A stretch of 64,000 nucleotides of DNA, taken from assembly GCF_000974445.1 (NCBI RefSeq), contig NZ_BBOJ01000006.1:372001-436000 (forward strand), read 5' to 3'. The stretch is from Lentzea aerocolonigenes (GTDB lineage: Bacteria; Actinomycetota; Actinomycetes; Mycobacteriales; Pseudonocardiaceae). The position numbers and the translations under genes were made by a program. Every line of letters starts with the position of its first letter. Positions within the stretch are counted from its first letter, which is position 1. Positions 27,701 to 36,955 of the stretch are shown piece after piece. The notes below the pieces were generated by a model. It had not been told where the DNA came from, did not search any database, and was given only the letters and a program-made list of their open reading frames with translations.

Positions 27701-30700
27701 GTCTTCGCGGACCTGTCGCAGGAGAACGGCAACGTGTTCAGGTACATGCCCGCGACCCGGTCGGCGCCGAGCACCTCGGGCCTGGTGTCGCACACCAGGC
27801 CGGTGAAGAACTCCTCCGCGTCGGTGAGGGTGCTCATCACCTTCAGATAGGCACTGTGCAGCACGGCCTTGACGGAGACGTCCGCTCGCCGGGCGATGTC
27901 GCGCAGGTCGTCCATGATGTCGCGGCAGGACAGGTCGAGGCGGTAGCGCTCTCCTGGTTCCACGCCACGCCACGCCGCTGGCAGCTCGAACGCCGGATAC
28001 CGGCTAACGACGTCCCGCCAGTATCGTCTGTCCTCTTCGGACTCGACTGATTTCTGTTCCGCGGCGACGAAGTCCGCGTAACGCACCGCAGGGGGCGGCG
28101 GCACCTCGGGCGCGGGACGGCCGGCGCTCAGCTCGAAGTAGGCGGTCAGCAGCTGCATCAGCAGCGAGTGGTAGCTCCAGCCCTCGAGGATCGGGTGGCA
28201 TTCGGTGATGGAAACCCACCAGCCGTCGTCGACGACGTGGGCGAAGTACCGCAGCAGGGCGGGGCGTTCGATGTCGAACCGGCGTTCCCGCTCTTCGCGC
28301 GTCCACTCGCGGATGACCGCCTCGGCGGTCGGCCGGTCCAGCCCGCGCAGGTCCTGGGTGCCGATCTCCATCTCGGCGTGCGCGTGCACCACCTGCATCG
28401 GCACCGAGAAACCTTCGGGGTGCAAGGAGGTGCGCAGGATCTCGTGCCGGGACACCAGCAACCGTCCGGCTTCGAGCAGTGCCTCGTGGTCGAAGGCGTT
28501 GGGGTCCTTGACCTTGAACGAGCTGACGTTGTGGTAGAGGTTGGTGTCACCGCTGGCCATCATCTCGATCAGCATGATCATCTGCAGCTGTGACATCGGG
28601 TAGGCGTCGGTGACGCCGGGCCCCAGCAGCGCGCGGTCCTCCGCGGAGATCAGCGCGAAGGGTTCGACCGGTGGCTCCTCCGGCGCCGGCGCGGTCTGCT
28701 GGTCGAGGTGCTCGGCGAGCCGTGCGACCGTGCGGTACTCGAAGACGTCGCGCACCGAGACGGCGAAGCCCTCCGCCCTCAGCGAGCCGACGAGCGACAC
28801 CGCACGGATCGAGTCACCGCCGAGGTCGAAGAACCCGTCGTGCACGCTGACCGTCTCCACGTCCAGCACGTCACGCCACACCGCGGCCAGCCGTGCCTCG
28901 GTCACCGTCCGCGGCGCGACGATCTCGCCACGGGCCCGCATCGCGCTCTCGTCGGGAGCCGGCAGGGCGCGCTGGTCCAGCTTTCCGTTGGGCGTCAACG
29001 GGATGACGTCGATGGTGACGAACGCCGACGGCACCATGTAGTCGGGCAGCTTCCGGCCGACGGTGGCGCGCAACTCGCCTGGATCGGGTGCGCCCTCGCC
29101 CAGGGGCACGAGATAGGCGACGAGCCTGCGGTCACCGGGAACGTCCTCGCGCAGCACCACGACCGCCTCGCGCACGGCCGGGTGCTCGGTCAGTGCCGCG
29201 GTGATCTCGCCGAGCTCGATGCGGAACCCGCGCAGCTTCACCTGGTGGTCGATGCGGCCGAGGAAGTGCAGGCTGCCGTCGGGCAGCCGGCGGGCCAGGT
29301 CACCGCTGCGGTAGAGCTTGGCGCCGGGGGCGTACGGGTCGTAGAGGAAGCGCTGCGCGGTCAGCTCCGACCGGTTGAGGTAGCCGCGGGTCACGCCGGG
29401 GCCCCCGACGTGGATCTCGCCGGGCACGCCGATCGGCACCAGTTCCCCGTGCCGGTCGAGCAGGTGGATGCGCAGGTCGTCGAGCGGGTGCCCGATCGGG
29501 TTGCCCGCGTTCGGCGCGAGATCGGCCTCGGTGACGCGGTGGAACGTCGAATGCACCGTGGTCTCGGTGATGCCGTACATGTTGATCAGAGCGGGTCCGT
29601 CGAGGCCGAACCGGCTGATCCACGGTGCGAGGTCGGCGAGTTCGAGCTTCTCGCCCGCGAAGACCACCGCCCGCAGCCGGAGCCCGACGAATCGGGCCGG
29701 GTCGTTCTCGGCCAGCGTGACGAGTCCGCGGAACGCCGACGGCGTCTGCGAGAGGATCGTGACGCCGTTGTCCACCAGCAGAGCGCAGAAGTCCTCAGGA
29801 GAGCGGGACACCTCGAACGAGACGACGACGAGCTTCCCGCCGTGCAACAGCGCGCCCCAGAGCTCCCACACCGACACGTCGAACGAGTACGAGTGGAACA
29901 TCGACCACGCGTCGTTCTCGTCGAAGCCGAAGTGCCTGTCGCTCGAGGTGAAGAGGCGCAGCACGTTGGCGTGGGTGACGCAGACGCCCTTGGGACGCCC
30001 GGTCGAGCCCGACGTGTAGATGACGTAGGCGAGGTCGTCCGGGGTGCTGCGCACCTCGGGGTCGGTGGCGGGACGTGCGGCCAGCTCCTCTGCTTCGGTG
30101 TCGAGCACCACGACGGCGCCGGTGTGGACGGCGGCGAGCGCGGACAGGTGCCGCGAGGTCGTCACGACCAGCTCGACCTCGGCGTCGGCGAGCATGAACC
30201 CGAGCCGGTCGGCCGGGTACGCGGGGTCGAGCGGCAGATAACCCGCACCGGACTTGGTGACGCCGAGCAGGGTCGGCACCAGGTCGCCGTCGCGGTCCAG
30301 GCAGACACCGACGAGCTTGCCGGGACCCGCGCCCAGCGCCACGAGGTGGTGAGCGAGCCGGTTCGCGCGGGCGTTCAGCTCCGCGTAGTTCAGGGTCTCG
30401 CCCTCGAACGCGACCGCCGGTGCGTCGGGGGTTCTCGCGGCCTGCTCGGCGAACACCTCGTGCAGACAGCGGTCCGGCACCGGCACCTGCCTGCCGGACC
30501 CCCTGGTCAGCAGCTCTCGTTCGGCCTCGCCGACCAGGTCGAGCGAGCGCACCGACCGGTCCGGTTCCGCGGCGATCGCATCCAGCAGGCGCGCGAAGTG
30601 GTCCGCCATGCGCGTGATCGTGTCCGCGGTGAAGAGGTCGGTCGCGTACTCGAACACCGCGCCGATCGAGCCGTCGGGCAGCTCGGCGAGCCGCAGGGCG

Positions 30701-31911
30701 AGGTCGACCTTCGCGACCTGCCAGCCCAGGTCGACGTGCCCGATCGTCAGCCCGGCCACCTCCACCTCCTCGGGTGGCAGGTCGTGCAGGGTGATCGCGG
30801 CCTGGAAGAGCGGCGTCACCGACATGTCGCGTTCCGGCTGCAGGTCGTCGACCAGCCGGGCGAACGGCACGTCCTGGTGGTCGAACGCGTCGAGCACGGT
30901 GTTCCGCACGTCCGTGAGCAGCTCGGTGAAGCTCGGCGCGCCCTCGATCCTGGTGCGCAGCACCAGGTTGTTGATGAGGTAGCCGACCGTGCCCGCGAGG
31001 CGCGGGTCGTGGCGTCCGGACACGACGGTGCCCACAGTGATGTCGTCCTGGCCGCTGTAGCGCGCCAGCAGCACCTGGAACGCCGTGAGCAACGCCATGA
31101 ACGGTGTCGCGCGGCCGGCGATGGCGAGCTCGCGCAACGACTTGGCGGTCGCGGCGGGCACGACGGTCTCGACCGCCGCACCGTGCCAGCCCCGCACGGG
31201 CGGTCGCGGGTGGTCCGTCGGCAGCTCGAGCCTGGGCAGCCCGTCGAGTTGGGCGCGCCAGTACCGCAGGTCGCGTTCGACCCGGTCGTCGGAGAGCCAC
31301 TTCTGCTGCCACACCGCGAACTCCGCGTACTGGAACTCCGGAGGGGGCAGCGGTGAGGGCAGGCCCGCGTCGAACGCGTGGTACAGCGCACCCAGCTCGC
31401 CGAGCAGCACCTGCTGCGACACCTGGTCGGACGCGACGTGGTGGAACGTCGCGACCAGGAGGTGGTGATCGGCGGCGATCCGCAGCAGGACGAGCCGCAG
31501 GGGGTGGTCGTGCTCCAGGTCGAACGGTGTCCGCGTCTCGTGGCCGGCGAGCGTGAAGGCGGCGCCCTCGCGTTCGTCTTCCGGCAGGTGGGTGAGGTCG
31601 GCGACGGCCCACCGCGGCGGGGTGGCCGGGTCGATCACCTGGACGGGCTGGTCGCCGCGCAGCTCGTACCGGGTGCGCAGGATTTCGTGCCGTGCCACCA
31701 GTTCCGTCCACACGCGACGCAACGCGTCCTCGTTCAGCGCGCCGCGCAGCCGCAGCACCAGCGGAACGAGGTACTCGGTGCTGTCGGGTGCGAGGCGGTT
31801 GAGGAACCAGAGCTGCCGTTGCCCTTCCGACAGCGGCAGAGGTCGTGCGCGATCCACTGTCCGTTGTGGATCCTGCTCCGACCGGAGCACACCGGTCTGC
31901 TGCGTGGTCAT
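24742..31911 (-). CDS. NRPS3, C-A-PCP-C-A-PCP-TE (terminal synthetase)
   Basis: This 2,389-residue protein has C1 (about 15-440), A1 (475-975), PCP1 (about 1030, DLGGDSIRAV), C2 (1102-1530), A2 (1547-2020), PCP2 (about 2077, AVGGDSIRTL) and a thioesterase (2135-end). C1 has HHVASDQ. C2 has CHPILEG (28180-28200), keeping only the second, catalytic His. A1 pocket residues read D-V-W-S-V-A-M-V-H (Thr/Ser/Dap-like small residue). A2 reads D-V-W-E-V-T-A-D-D, acidic and suggestive of a basic amino acid. Both are by-eye readings. The thioesterase serine is in GWSSA, where the usual last Gly is Ala. ATG 31911 overlaps the NRPS2 stop (ATGA). The TE makes this the release module, by hydrolysis or cyclisation. 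Confidence 0.94.
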   Translation of the reverse strand: MTTQQTGVLRSEQDPQRTVDRARPLPLSEGQRQLWFLNRLAPDSTEYLVPLVLRLRGALNEDALRRVWTELVARHEILRTRYELRGDQPVQVIDPATPPRWAVADLTHLPEDEREGAAFTLAGHETRTPFDLEHDHPLRLVLLRIAADHHLLVATFHHVASDQVSQQVLLGELGALYHAFDAGLPSPLPPPEFQYAEFAVWQQKWLSDDRVERDLRYWRAQLDGLPRLELPTDHPRPPVRGWHGAAVETVVPAATAKSLRELAIAGRATPFMALLTAFQVLLARYSGQDDITVGTVVSGRHDPRLAGTVGYLINNLVLRTRIEGAPSFTELLTDVRNTVLDAFDHQDVPFARLVDDLQPERDMSVTPLFQAAITLHDLPPEEVEVAGLTIGHVDLGWQVAKVDLALRLAELPDGSIGAVFEYATDLFTADTITRMADHFARLLDAIAAEPDRSVRSLDLVGEAERELLTRGSGRQVPVPDRCLHEVFAEQAARTPDAPAVAFEGETLNYAELNARANRLAHHLVALGAGPGKLVGVCLDRDGDLVPTLLGVTKSGAGYLPLDPAYPADRLGFMLADAEVELVVTTSRHLSALAAVHTGAVVVLDTEAEELAARPATDPEVRSTPDDLAYVIYTSGSTGRPKGVCVTHANVLRLFTSSDRHFGFDENDAWSMFHSYSFDVSVWELWGALLHGGKLVVVSFEVSRSPEDFCALLVDNGVTILSQTPSAFRGLVTLAENDPARFVGLRLRAVVFAGEKLELADLAPWISRFGLDGPALINMYGITETTVHSTFHRVTEADLAPNAGNPIGHPLDDLRIHLLDRHGELVPIGVPGEIHVGGPGVTRGYLNRSELTAQRFLYDPYAPGAKLYRSGDLARRLPDGSLHFLGRIDHQVKLRGFRIELGEITAALTEHPAVREAVVVLREDVPGDRRLVAYLVPLGEGAPDPGELRATVGRKLPDYMVPSAFVTIDVIPLTPNGKLDQRALPAPDESAMRARGEIVAPRTVTEARLAAVWRDVLDVETVSVHDGFFDLGGDSIRAVSLVGSLRAEGFAVSVRDVFEYRTVARLAEHLDQQTAPAPEEPPVEPFALISAEDRALLGPGVTDAYPMSQLQMIMLIEMMASGDTNLYHNVSSFKVKDPNAFDHEALLEAGRLLVSRHEILRTSLHPEGFSVPMQVVHAHAEMEIGTQDLRGLDRPTAEAVIREWTREERERRFDIERPALLRYFAHVVDDGWWVSITECHPILEGWSYHSLLMQLLTAYFELSAGRPAPEVPPPPAVRYADFVAAEQKSVESEEDRRYWRDVVSRYPAFELPAAWRGVEPGERYRLDLSCRDIMDDLRDIARRADVSVKAVLHSAYLKVMSTLTDAEEFFTGLVCDTRPEVLGADRVAGMYLNTLPFSCDRSAKTWRELVKQTFAKHVELWPHRRFPLPEIHREAGATGRLIDTFFIYLDFHVVDADLVEPDTVMDDSPNEFALTIANMRDVLLLHTNTSVLSRANGERLMAMFRVVFEAMIADLDGDARATCLPPGERDLVLERWNRTERDLSPEGVVDRVRDFAERTPEAIAVVDGDEWVTYRTLAGRASVVTARLAGLPRGSVVPILADSGVGFVAAVLGVLGAGCAYIPLDTTAPVLRTAKLLADSGAQAMLVASQHVEHARSAADGLPVEVLVMVRAEHTREEWTTPIGDENDLAYVIYTSGSTGMPKGAVVHRRGMANHLLAKVEDLELTSGDVVVQNAPLTFDVSVWQMLAPLVVGGRVHVVDRSAAADPAALFGAVTSEAVTVLEVVPSLLRAALDDWEAGAPLPDLGCLRWLVVTGEALPPELCTRWFALFPHVPMVNAYGPTECSDDVTHAFLDARTPIEGPIVPIGRAIRNTRLYVLDPNRMPVPVGIPGELHVAGEGVGRGYLNDPERTAQAFVEDPFRGGLMYRTGDRVRYRPDGQLEFIGRRDNQVKIRGQRVELGEVESALRACPDVQDAAAKVHAGSLVGYFAGTADPAEIRRRLAASLPEHLVPSALVELPVLPLTANGKVDRKALPAPDRAALGAGEAVAPRTQAEARLVEVWRAVLGVDEIGVEDDFFAVGGDSIRTLTLVSAMRAEGFQLTVRDVFAHRTIAALAAQDGASGEDEALVWLRQGEGRPAIYCVHPQGGSAHWFVPLADSIGDGCAVAAFEAPASLGERAVDLRELAGRYLGEMATDGPRILFGWSSAATLAWEMAAQLDAAGTPAAALVLLDPTGDPTATSGVVTTDPVVERLVELMAAGAAVPDDEVAVLLGLARLSGAASDRDTVRLQLNRMRMLTRAMYSYRYPAIETPVLLLATDDCAEHGHGVLRGRGYPEYVRRWTELASGGLDVRRVSGGHEDVLSEARVHELVAVLREVVDGLSTKDTAVVLP

Positions 31912-34900
31912 GGAAGTTGCCCTTCTTCGGCCCTGGTCGCGTCTTCGAGCGCAGCGGCCAGCTCGGCCACCGTCGGTTTGTCGAACAACGTGCGGACGCC
32001 GACGTCGGCGCCGAACTCCTGCCTGAGCAGTGCCGCCAGCTTCGCGGCGCTGAGCGAGTGCCCGCCGAGCACGAAGAAGTCGTCGTGCAGACCGGTCTCG
32101 ACACCCAGGACCTCGGCCCACAGCTCGGCCACCCGCCGTTGCGCCGCGGTCCAGTTCGCCCGGTCGCCGGACCGGCCGGTGGGGCCGGGCTCCGGAACGG
32201 GCAGCGCCCTGCGGTCGACCTTGCCGTTGGCGGTGAGCGGCAGTTCGTCCAGCCAGACGAGCACGTCCGGCACCTCGTGCGCGGGCAGGCGTTCGGCCAG
32301 GAAGTCGCGGACCTCGCCGGAACCCCGGCCCACGCAGTAGGCGACGAGCCGCTGCCCGCGTCCACCGTGGTCGTCCAGCACGAGCGTCGCCTCCCGCACG
32401 GCCGGATGCCGCAGCAACGCGGCTTCGATCTCGCCCAGCTCGACCCGGTAGCCGCGGATCTTGACCTGGTTGTCGGCGCGGCCGCGGAACTCCACGTCAC
32501 CGGACGCGGTCAGCCGGCCCAGGTCGCCGGTGCGGTAGAGCCGCGAGCCCGCAGCGCCGAACGGATCGGGCACGAACCGGTCGGCGGTGAGCGCGGCGTT
32601 GCCGTGGTAGCCACGCGCCACGCCGATCCCGCCGACGCAGATTTCGCCGAGCACACCGCGTGGCACCGGCTGCAGGAACTCGTCGAGCACGTACATCGTC
32701 GTGCCGGGGATGGCGCGGCCGATGGACAGGTGCTCGCCGTCCCACGGCTGGTCCGCGTCGAACGCCGAGTTGCCGACGGTGATCTCGGTGGGGCCGTACT
32801 CGCCCATGAACCTGGTCTCCGGCTGGCCGGTCACCTCGCGCCAGCGGTCGCGCATCGTGGCGGGCACCCAGTCGCCCGCGGCACACACCACCGAGGCCAG
32901 TGGTGACGGCGGACGGTCCCGCAGCTGACCGATGATCAGCTCCAGCTGTGCGGGCGCGAGCTTGAGGAAGGAGAACGGCCCGGCGTCGGCGAGCGCGGCG
33001 CCGAGCTTGGACAGGTCGAGGTCCTGCCCGAACACGTGCACCGGCTGCCCGGTGAGCAGCGGGGTGTACAGGTTCGGCACCCCGAGGTCGAAGGCGATGG
33101 ACGACACCACCGGCGCGCCACCGCTTCCGTGCGCGGCGTAGGTGTCGATCGTCCACATGAGATAGTTGGCGAGCCCGCGGTGGGACACCGCGACGCCCTT
33201 CGGCCGTCCGGTGGACCCGGAGGTGTAGATGACGTAGGCGAGCCGGTCGAGGTCGTCGGCGACCTCCGGCGCGGCCGCGGACTCGGTGGCGATCTCCGCG
33301 CGGTCGGCGTCGAGCAGCACCCGGTCGCCGGTGAACCCGTCGGCGAGCTTCACCAGCCGCGAGTCGCTGATCAACGCCTCCGCGCGGGAGTCCGCGAGCA
33401 CCACGCGGACCCGTTCGGCGGGGAACGCGGGGTCCATCGGCACGTAGGCCGCCCCTGCCTTCCAGATTCCCAGCAGGCAGGGCAGGAGGTCGGTGTCTCG
33501 GTCGAGCAGCACCGCCACCACGGACTCCACCCCGACACCGCGGACGCGCAGCACGTTCGCGATCCGGTTCGCCCGCTGGTCGAGCTCCGCGAACGTGAGG
33601 CTGCCCCCGGGACCCGTCACGGCCGTGGCGTCCGGCCAGTCTGCTGTCCGCGCGGCGATCACGGCGTGGACAGGCGCGAGCGGGCCGGTGGCCGCGGTGT
33701 CGTTGTGCCTGCGCACCACGAGGTCGAACTCGGTCTCACCGATCATCGGCAGCAGCCCGACCGGCGTGTCCGGTGAGCTCACCAGTGCCGCCGCGAGCCG
33801 CGTGTAGTTGTCCGCGATCCCGCGGATCGTCGCCTCGTCGAACAACGCGGTGGCGTACTCCAGGATGCCTTGCAGGCTGCCGTCGGCGTGCCGGCGCATG
33901 ATGAGCGTCAGGTCCGTCTTCGCCGTCCGCCAGATCTCACCCATCGCCTCGTCGTCGGCCGCGGTCGTCGTGGCCAGATCGCCCTCGTGCAGGTCGAAGA
34001 TGGCCTGGAACAACGGAGTCCTGGACAGGTCGCGGTCCGGCTGGACCTCCTCCAGCACCCGCTCGAACGGGATGTCCGAGTTCGCGAACGCCGCCGTGCT
34101 GACCTCGCGGGTCCGCGCCAGGGCGTCGGCGAAGGTGTGGTGTGGCCGGATCCTGTTGCGCAGCACCAGTGAGTTGAGGAAGAAGCCGACGGTCGCCCTG
34201 GTCTCCTCGCGGGTCCGGCCCGCGACCGGCGTGCCGACCGCGAAGTCCCAGCCGCGCTGGTAGCGCCCCAGCAACACGCCGTACGCGGTCAGCAGCGTCA
34301 TGAACGCCGTGGCCCCGTGCCGGCGTCCGGCTTCGAGCAGCGGGCCGGCGACCTCTGGCGGCAGCACGAAGTCGAGCGCCGCCCCGTCCGATCGGCGACC
34401 GGCCGCGCGCGGCCGGTCGGTCGGCAGCTCCAGCGGGGGAAGGTCGGCGAGATCCTCGCGCCAGTGCTCCAGCTGGGCCGACGCCAGTTCACCGGTGAGC
34501 GCGGCGCGTTGCCATGCGGCGTGGTCGGCGTACTGGAGCGGCACGGGAGGGAGTTCCTCCCCTGCGCACAGCCTGGCGAACTCGTCGGAGAGCACGGTCA
34601 CGGAGTGACCGTCGACCGCGATGTGGTGCACGGTCAGCAACAACCGGGTGTCCTCCGCACCCGGCCGGATCAACAGGGCCCGCAGTACCGGTCCGTGTTC
34701 GAGGTCGAAGCCACGTCCGAGCTCAGTGCGGAACTCCTCGACGTCCTGTGCCGCGGGACCGTCGGCGATCCTCAGCTCGACCGGCCCCGGCGGATCGATG
34801 ACCTGACGGGGTTCGCCGAGCCGCGCCGGATAGCGGGTCCTGAGCACCTCGTGCCGGGCGACGAGCTCGTCGAGTGCCCGGCGGACGGTGTCGGTGGCCG

Positions 34901-36743
34901 CGGAGGGCGGCACGCGCAGGAACACGGGGACGACGTACTCCCACGTCCCCGGCGTCAGCTTGTCCAGTACCCACAGCCGCTGCTGACCGAACGACAACAG
35001 GGACCGGTCACCCGGTTCCCGCGGTGCTGCCGGGTTCTCCTCGCCGGCGCGCGACAACAGCTCCGCCTGTGCCCTCACCGTCGTCGCGGTGAACAGCTGC
35101 CGGACCTCGACCTGCCTTCCCGACGCGGCCCTCAGCCCGTCGGCGAGCCTGGTGATGAGCAGCGAATGGCCACCGAGCTGGAAGAAGTCGTCGTCCGCAC
35201 CGACGCCGTCGACACCGAGCAGCTCCTGCCAGAGTCCCGCCACCAGCCGTTCGGCGTCGGTCTCGAGCGGCGCGTCCGACGCGGCGGTCGTGTGGACGGC
35301 GAGGTCGATGGCCCTCAGTGCGCTTCGGTCGATCTTGGCGCCGACCGTCAGCGGCATGCTGGAGAGCGGCACGAAGACCGTGGGGATCAGGTAGTCCGGC
35401 AACCGGTCGCGCAGGTACGCGCGCAGCTCGGCAGGACCGGGCACGTCGCTCCCGGCGGCGTAGGCGACGAGTCGTTTCTCCCCGCCGAACACCACGGCGA
35501 GCACGGCGCAGGAAGCCACCCGGGGATGACCGAGCAGCGCCGACTCGACCTCGGCGGGTTCGATGCGGACGCCGCTGATCTTGAGCTGGTTGTCCGTCCG
35601 GCCCAGCCACTCCAGCAGGCCGTCCTCGCGCCAGCGGACCCGGTCACCGCTGCGGTACACGCGCGATCCGGGCGGTCCGACCGGGTCGGGGACGAACCGG
35701 TCGGCGGTCAGTTCCGGCCGGCCGAGGTAGCCCCGGCCGACCTGCACACCGCCGACCCACAGCTCGCCGGGTACGCCGACGGGGGCCAGCTCGCCGCGGT
35801 CGTCGACGACGATCAGGTGGCAGCCGTCGATCGGGCGGCCGATCGGTACCGGCCCTTCGGTCCGCGTCCTGTCGCAGAGGTGCTCGGACTGCTCGACCGC
35901 GCATTCGGCGGGGCCGTAGGTGTTCCAGATCTCGACGTCCGGCAGCTGGTCCCACACCTGCCGGCACAGCTCGTAGTGCAGCAGTTCCCCGCCCGTGGTC
36001 AGGAAACGCAGGCTCGTGCACCGGCGCAGCAACGGGTCGGTCACGAGCATCCGCAGCACCGACGGCACCAGCTGCAACACGGTGGCCCGGTGCCGGACGA
36101 CGGCGGCGAGCATCATGGCCGAGTCGCGTTCGGCCCCGTCCGGAGCCATGACCACCACGCCGCCGCTGACCGGTGGGCAGAACAGCTCGGTGACCGAGGC
36201 GTCGAAGCTCAGCGCGCTCTTCTGCAGCCAGCGATCGGCAGGCCCGAGGTCGCGCCCCACGATCGTCGTCCGCACCCGGTTCGCCACGTTGCCGTGGGTC
36301 ACCACAGCCCCCTTGGGCCGTCCGGTCGAACCGGACGTGTAGGTGACGTAAGCGGCGTCGTCCGCGGTCACGGCGACCGGGCCCACGGGCTGCCTGCCGT
36401 CGGTGAGCGCGCTGACGTCCTGCTCGGTGAGCACGAGACGGCAACCGGTGTCGGCGATGATGCCCTCGACGCGGCTGGCCGGGTGGTTGGGGTCGAGCGG
36501 CACGTAGGCGGCGCCCGCCTTCCAGATGCCCCACACGGCGACCGCGAGACCGGTGCAGCGACGCATGCGCACGCCGACCATCGCACCCGTGCCGTGGCCT
36601 GCCGCGAGCAGTGCGGCCGCCAGCCGGCCGGACTCGCGGTCGAGCTCGGCGTACGTCAGCTCGCCGTCGTCGTCGACAACGGCGACCGCGTCCGGAGTCC
36701 GTTCGACCTGGCGCGTGAAGAGTTCTGGCAGCAGCGCGTTCAC
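31908..36743 (-). CDS. NRPS2, A-PCP-C-A-PCP
   Basis: This 1,611-residue protein has A1 (about 1-515), PCP1 (around 520, QLGGHSLL), C (585-1010, intact HHIAVDG), A2 (1025-1530) and PCP2 (around 1558, VLGGHSLS). It starts with an A domain, so module 1 needs the separate C domain at 36952-38367 to receive an acyl group. A2 pocket residues read D-L-P-K-C-A-E-V-G, close to the published Asn signature D-L-T-K-L-G-E-V-G, so Asn (or Asp) is likely. A1 (D-A-T-Q-T-G-T-V-E by eye) matches nothing I know. GTG 36743 overlaps the MbtH stop; a longer frame upstream lies inside the MbtH gene. It passes its dipeptide to another synthetase. Confidence 0.94.
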   Translation of the reverse strand: MNALLPELFTRQVERTPDAVAVVDDDGELTYAELDRESGRLAAALLAAGHGTGAMVGVRMRRCTGLAVAVWGIWKAGAAYVPLDPNHPASRVEGIIADTGCRLVLTEQDVSALTDGRQPVGPVAVTADDAAYVTYTSGSTGRPKGAVVTHGNVANRVRTTIVGRDLGPADRWLQKSALSFDASVTELFCPPVSGGVVVMAPDGAERDSAMMLAAVVRHRATVLQLVPSVLRMLVTDPLLRRCTSLRFLTTGGELLHYELCRQVWDQLPDVEIWNTYGPAECAVEQSEHLCDRTRTEGPVPIGRPIDGCHLIVVDDRGELAPVGVPGELWVGGVQVGRGYLGRPELTADRFVPDPVGPPGSRVYRSGDRVRWREDGLLEWLGRTDNQLKISGVRIEPAEVESALLGHPRVASCAVLAVVFGGEKRLVAYAAGSDVPGPAELRAYLRDRLPDYLIPTVFVPLSSMPLTVGAKIDRSALRAIDLAVHTTAASDAPLETDAERLVAGLWQELLGVDGVGADDDFFQLGGHSLLITRLADGLRAASGRQVEVRQLFTATTVRAQAELLSRAGEENPAAPREPGDRSLLSFGQQRLWVLDKLTPGTWEYVVPVFLRVPPSAATDTVRRALDELVARHEVLRTRYPARLGEPRQVIDPPGPVELRIADGPAAQDVEEFRTELGRGFDLEHGPVLRALLIRPGAEDTRLLLTVHHIAVDGHSVTVLSDEFARLCAGEELPPVPLQYADHAAWQRAALTGELASAQLEHWREDLADLPPLELPTDRPRAAGRRSDGAALDFVLPPEVAGPLLEAGRRHGATAFMTLLTAYGVLLGRYQRGWDFAVGTPVAGRTREETRATVGFFLNSLVLRNRIRPHHTFADALARTREVSTAAFANSDIPFERVLEEVQPDRDLSRTPLFQAIFDLHEGDLATTTAADDEAMGEIWRTAKTDLTLIMRRHADGSLQGILEYATALFDEATIRGIADNYTRLAAALVSSPDTPVGLLPMIGETEFDLVVRRHNDTAATGPLAPVHAVIAARTADWPDATAVTGPGGSLTFAELDQRANRIANVLRVRGVGVESVVAVLLDRDTDLLPCLLGIWKAGAAYVPMDPAFPAERVRVVLADSRAEALISDSRLVKLADGFTGDRVLLDADRAEIATESAAAPEVADDLDRLAYVIYTSGSTGRPKGVAVSHRGLANYLMWTIDTYAAHGSGGAPVVSSIAFDLGVPNLYTPLLTGQPVHVFGQDLDLSKLGAALADAGPFSFLKLAPAQLELIIGQLRDRPPSPLASVVCAAGDWVPATMRDRWREVTGQPETRFMGEYGPTEITVGNSAFDADQPWDGEHLSIGRAIPGTTMYVLDEFLQPVPRGVLGEICVGGIGVARGYHGNAALTADRFVPDPFGAAGSRLYRTGDLGRLTASGDVEFRGRADNQVKIRGYRVELGEIEAALLRHPAVREATLVLDDHGGRGQRLVAYCVGRGSGEVRDFLAERLPAHEVPDVLVWLDELPLTANGKVDRRALPVPEPGPTGRSGDRANWTAAQRRVAELWAEVLGVETGLHDDFFVLGGHSLSAAKLAALLRQEFGADVGVRTLFDKPTVAELAAALEDATRAEEGQLP

Positions 36744-36955
36744 ACCGACTCCCCGGAGAGTCGCTTGCGGACGCTCAGCGGCGTGATGTCGTGCCACAGC
36801 CGGCCGATGTGCTCCAGGCACTCGTCGCGGGTGCCCTCGGTGCCTTCGGCCCGCCAGCCTTCCGGTAGTTCCCGGTCGAGCCACCAGACCGAGTACTGCT
36901 CCTCGTCGTTGACGACGACCCGGTGCATGAGACCGCTCTCACGTTGCGCTGTCAA
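36740..36955 (-). CDS. MbtH-like protein
   Basis: This is a 71-residue MbtH-family protein, with NDEEQYSVWW, a GW turn (ELPEGWRAEG) and the C-terminal CLEHIGRLWHDITPLSVR. The family signature is recognisable, including the conserved Trp residues. MbtH proteins bind adenylation domains and help them fold and act. I chose TTG 36955, which overlaps the C-domain stop (TTGA) with GGAAGGAG 7 nt upstream; ATG 36928 is an alternative that drops nine residues. It lies directly before NRPS2, whose first domain is an A domain. Confidence 0.95.
   Translation of the reverse strand: MTAQRESGLMHRVVVNDEEQYSVWWLDRELPEGWRAEGTEGTRDECLEHIGRLWHDITPLSVRKRLSGESV

Noticed and set aside
28708..31356. Plus-strand open frame of 882 codons
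   Set aside because: It is antisense to NRPS3, with low-complexity composition and no recognisable domain.
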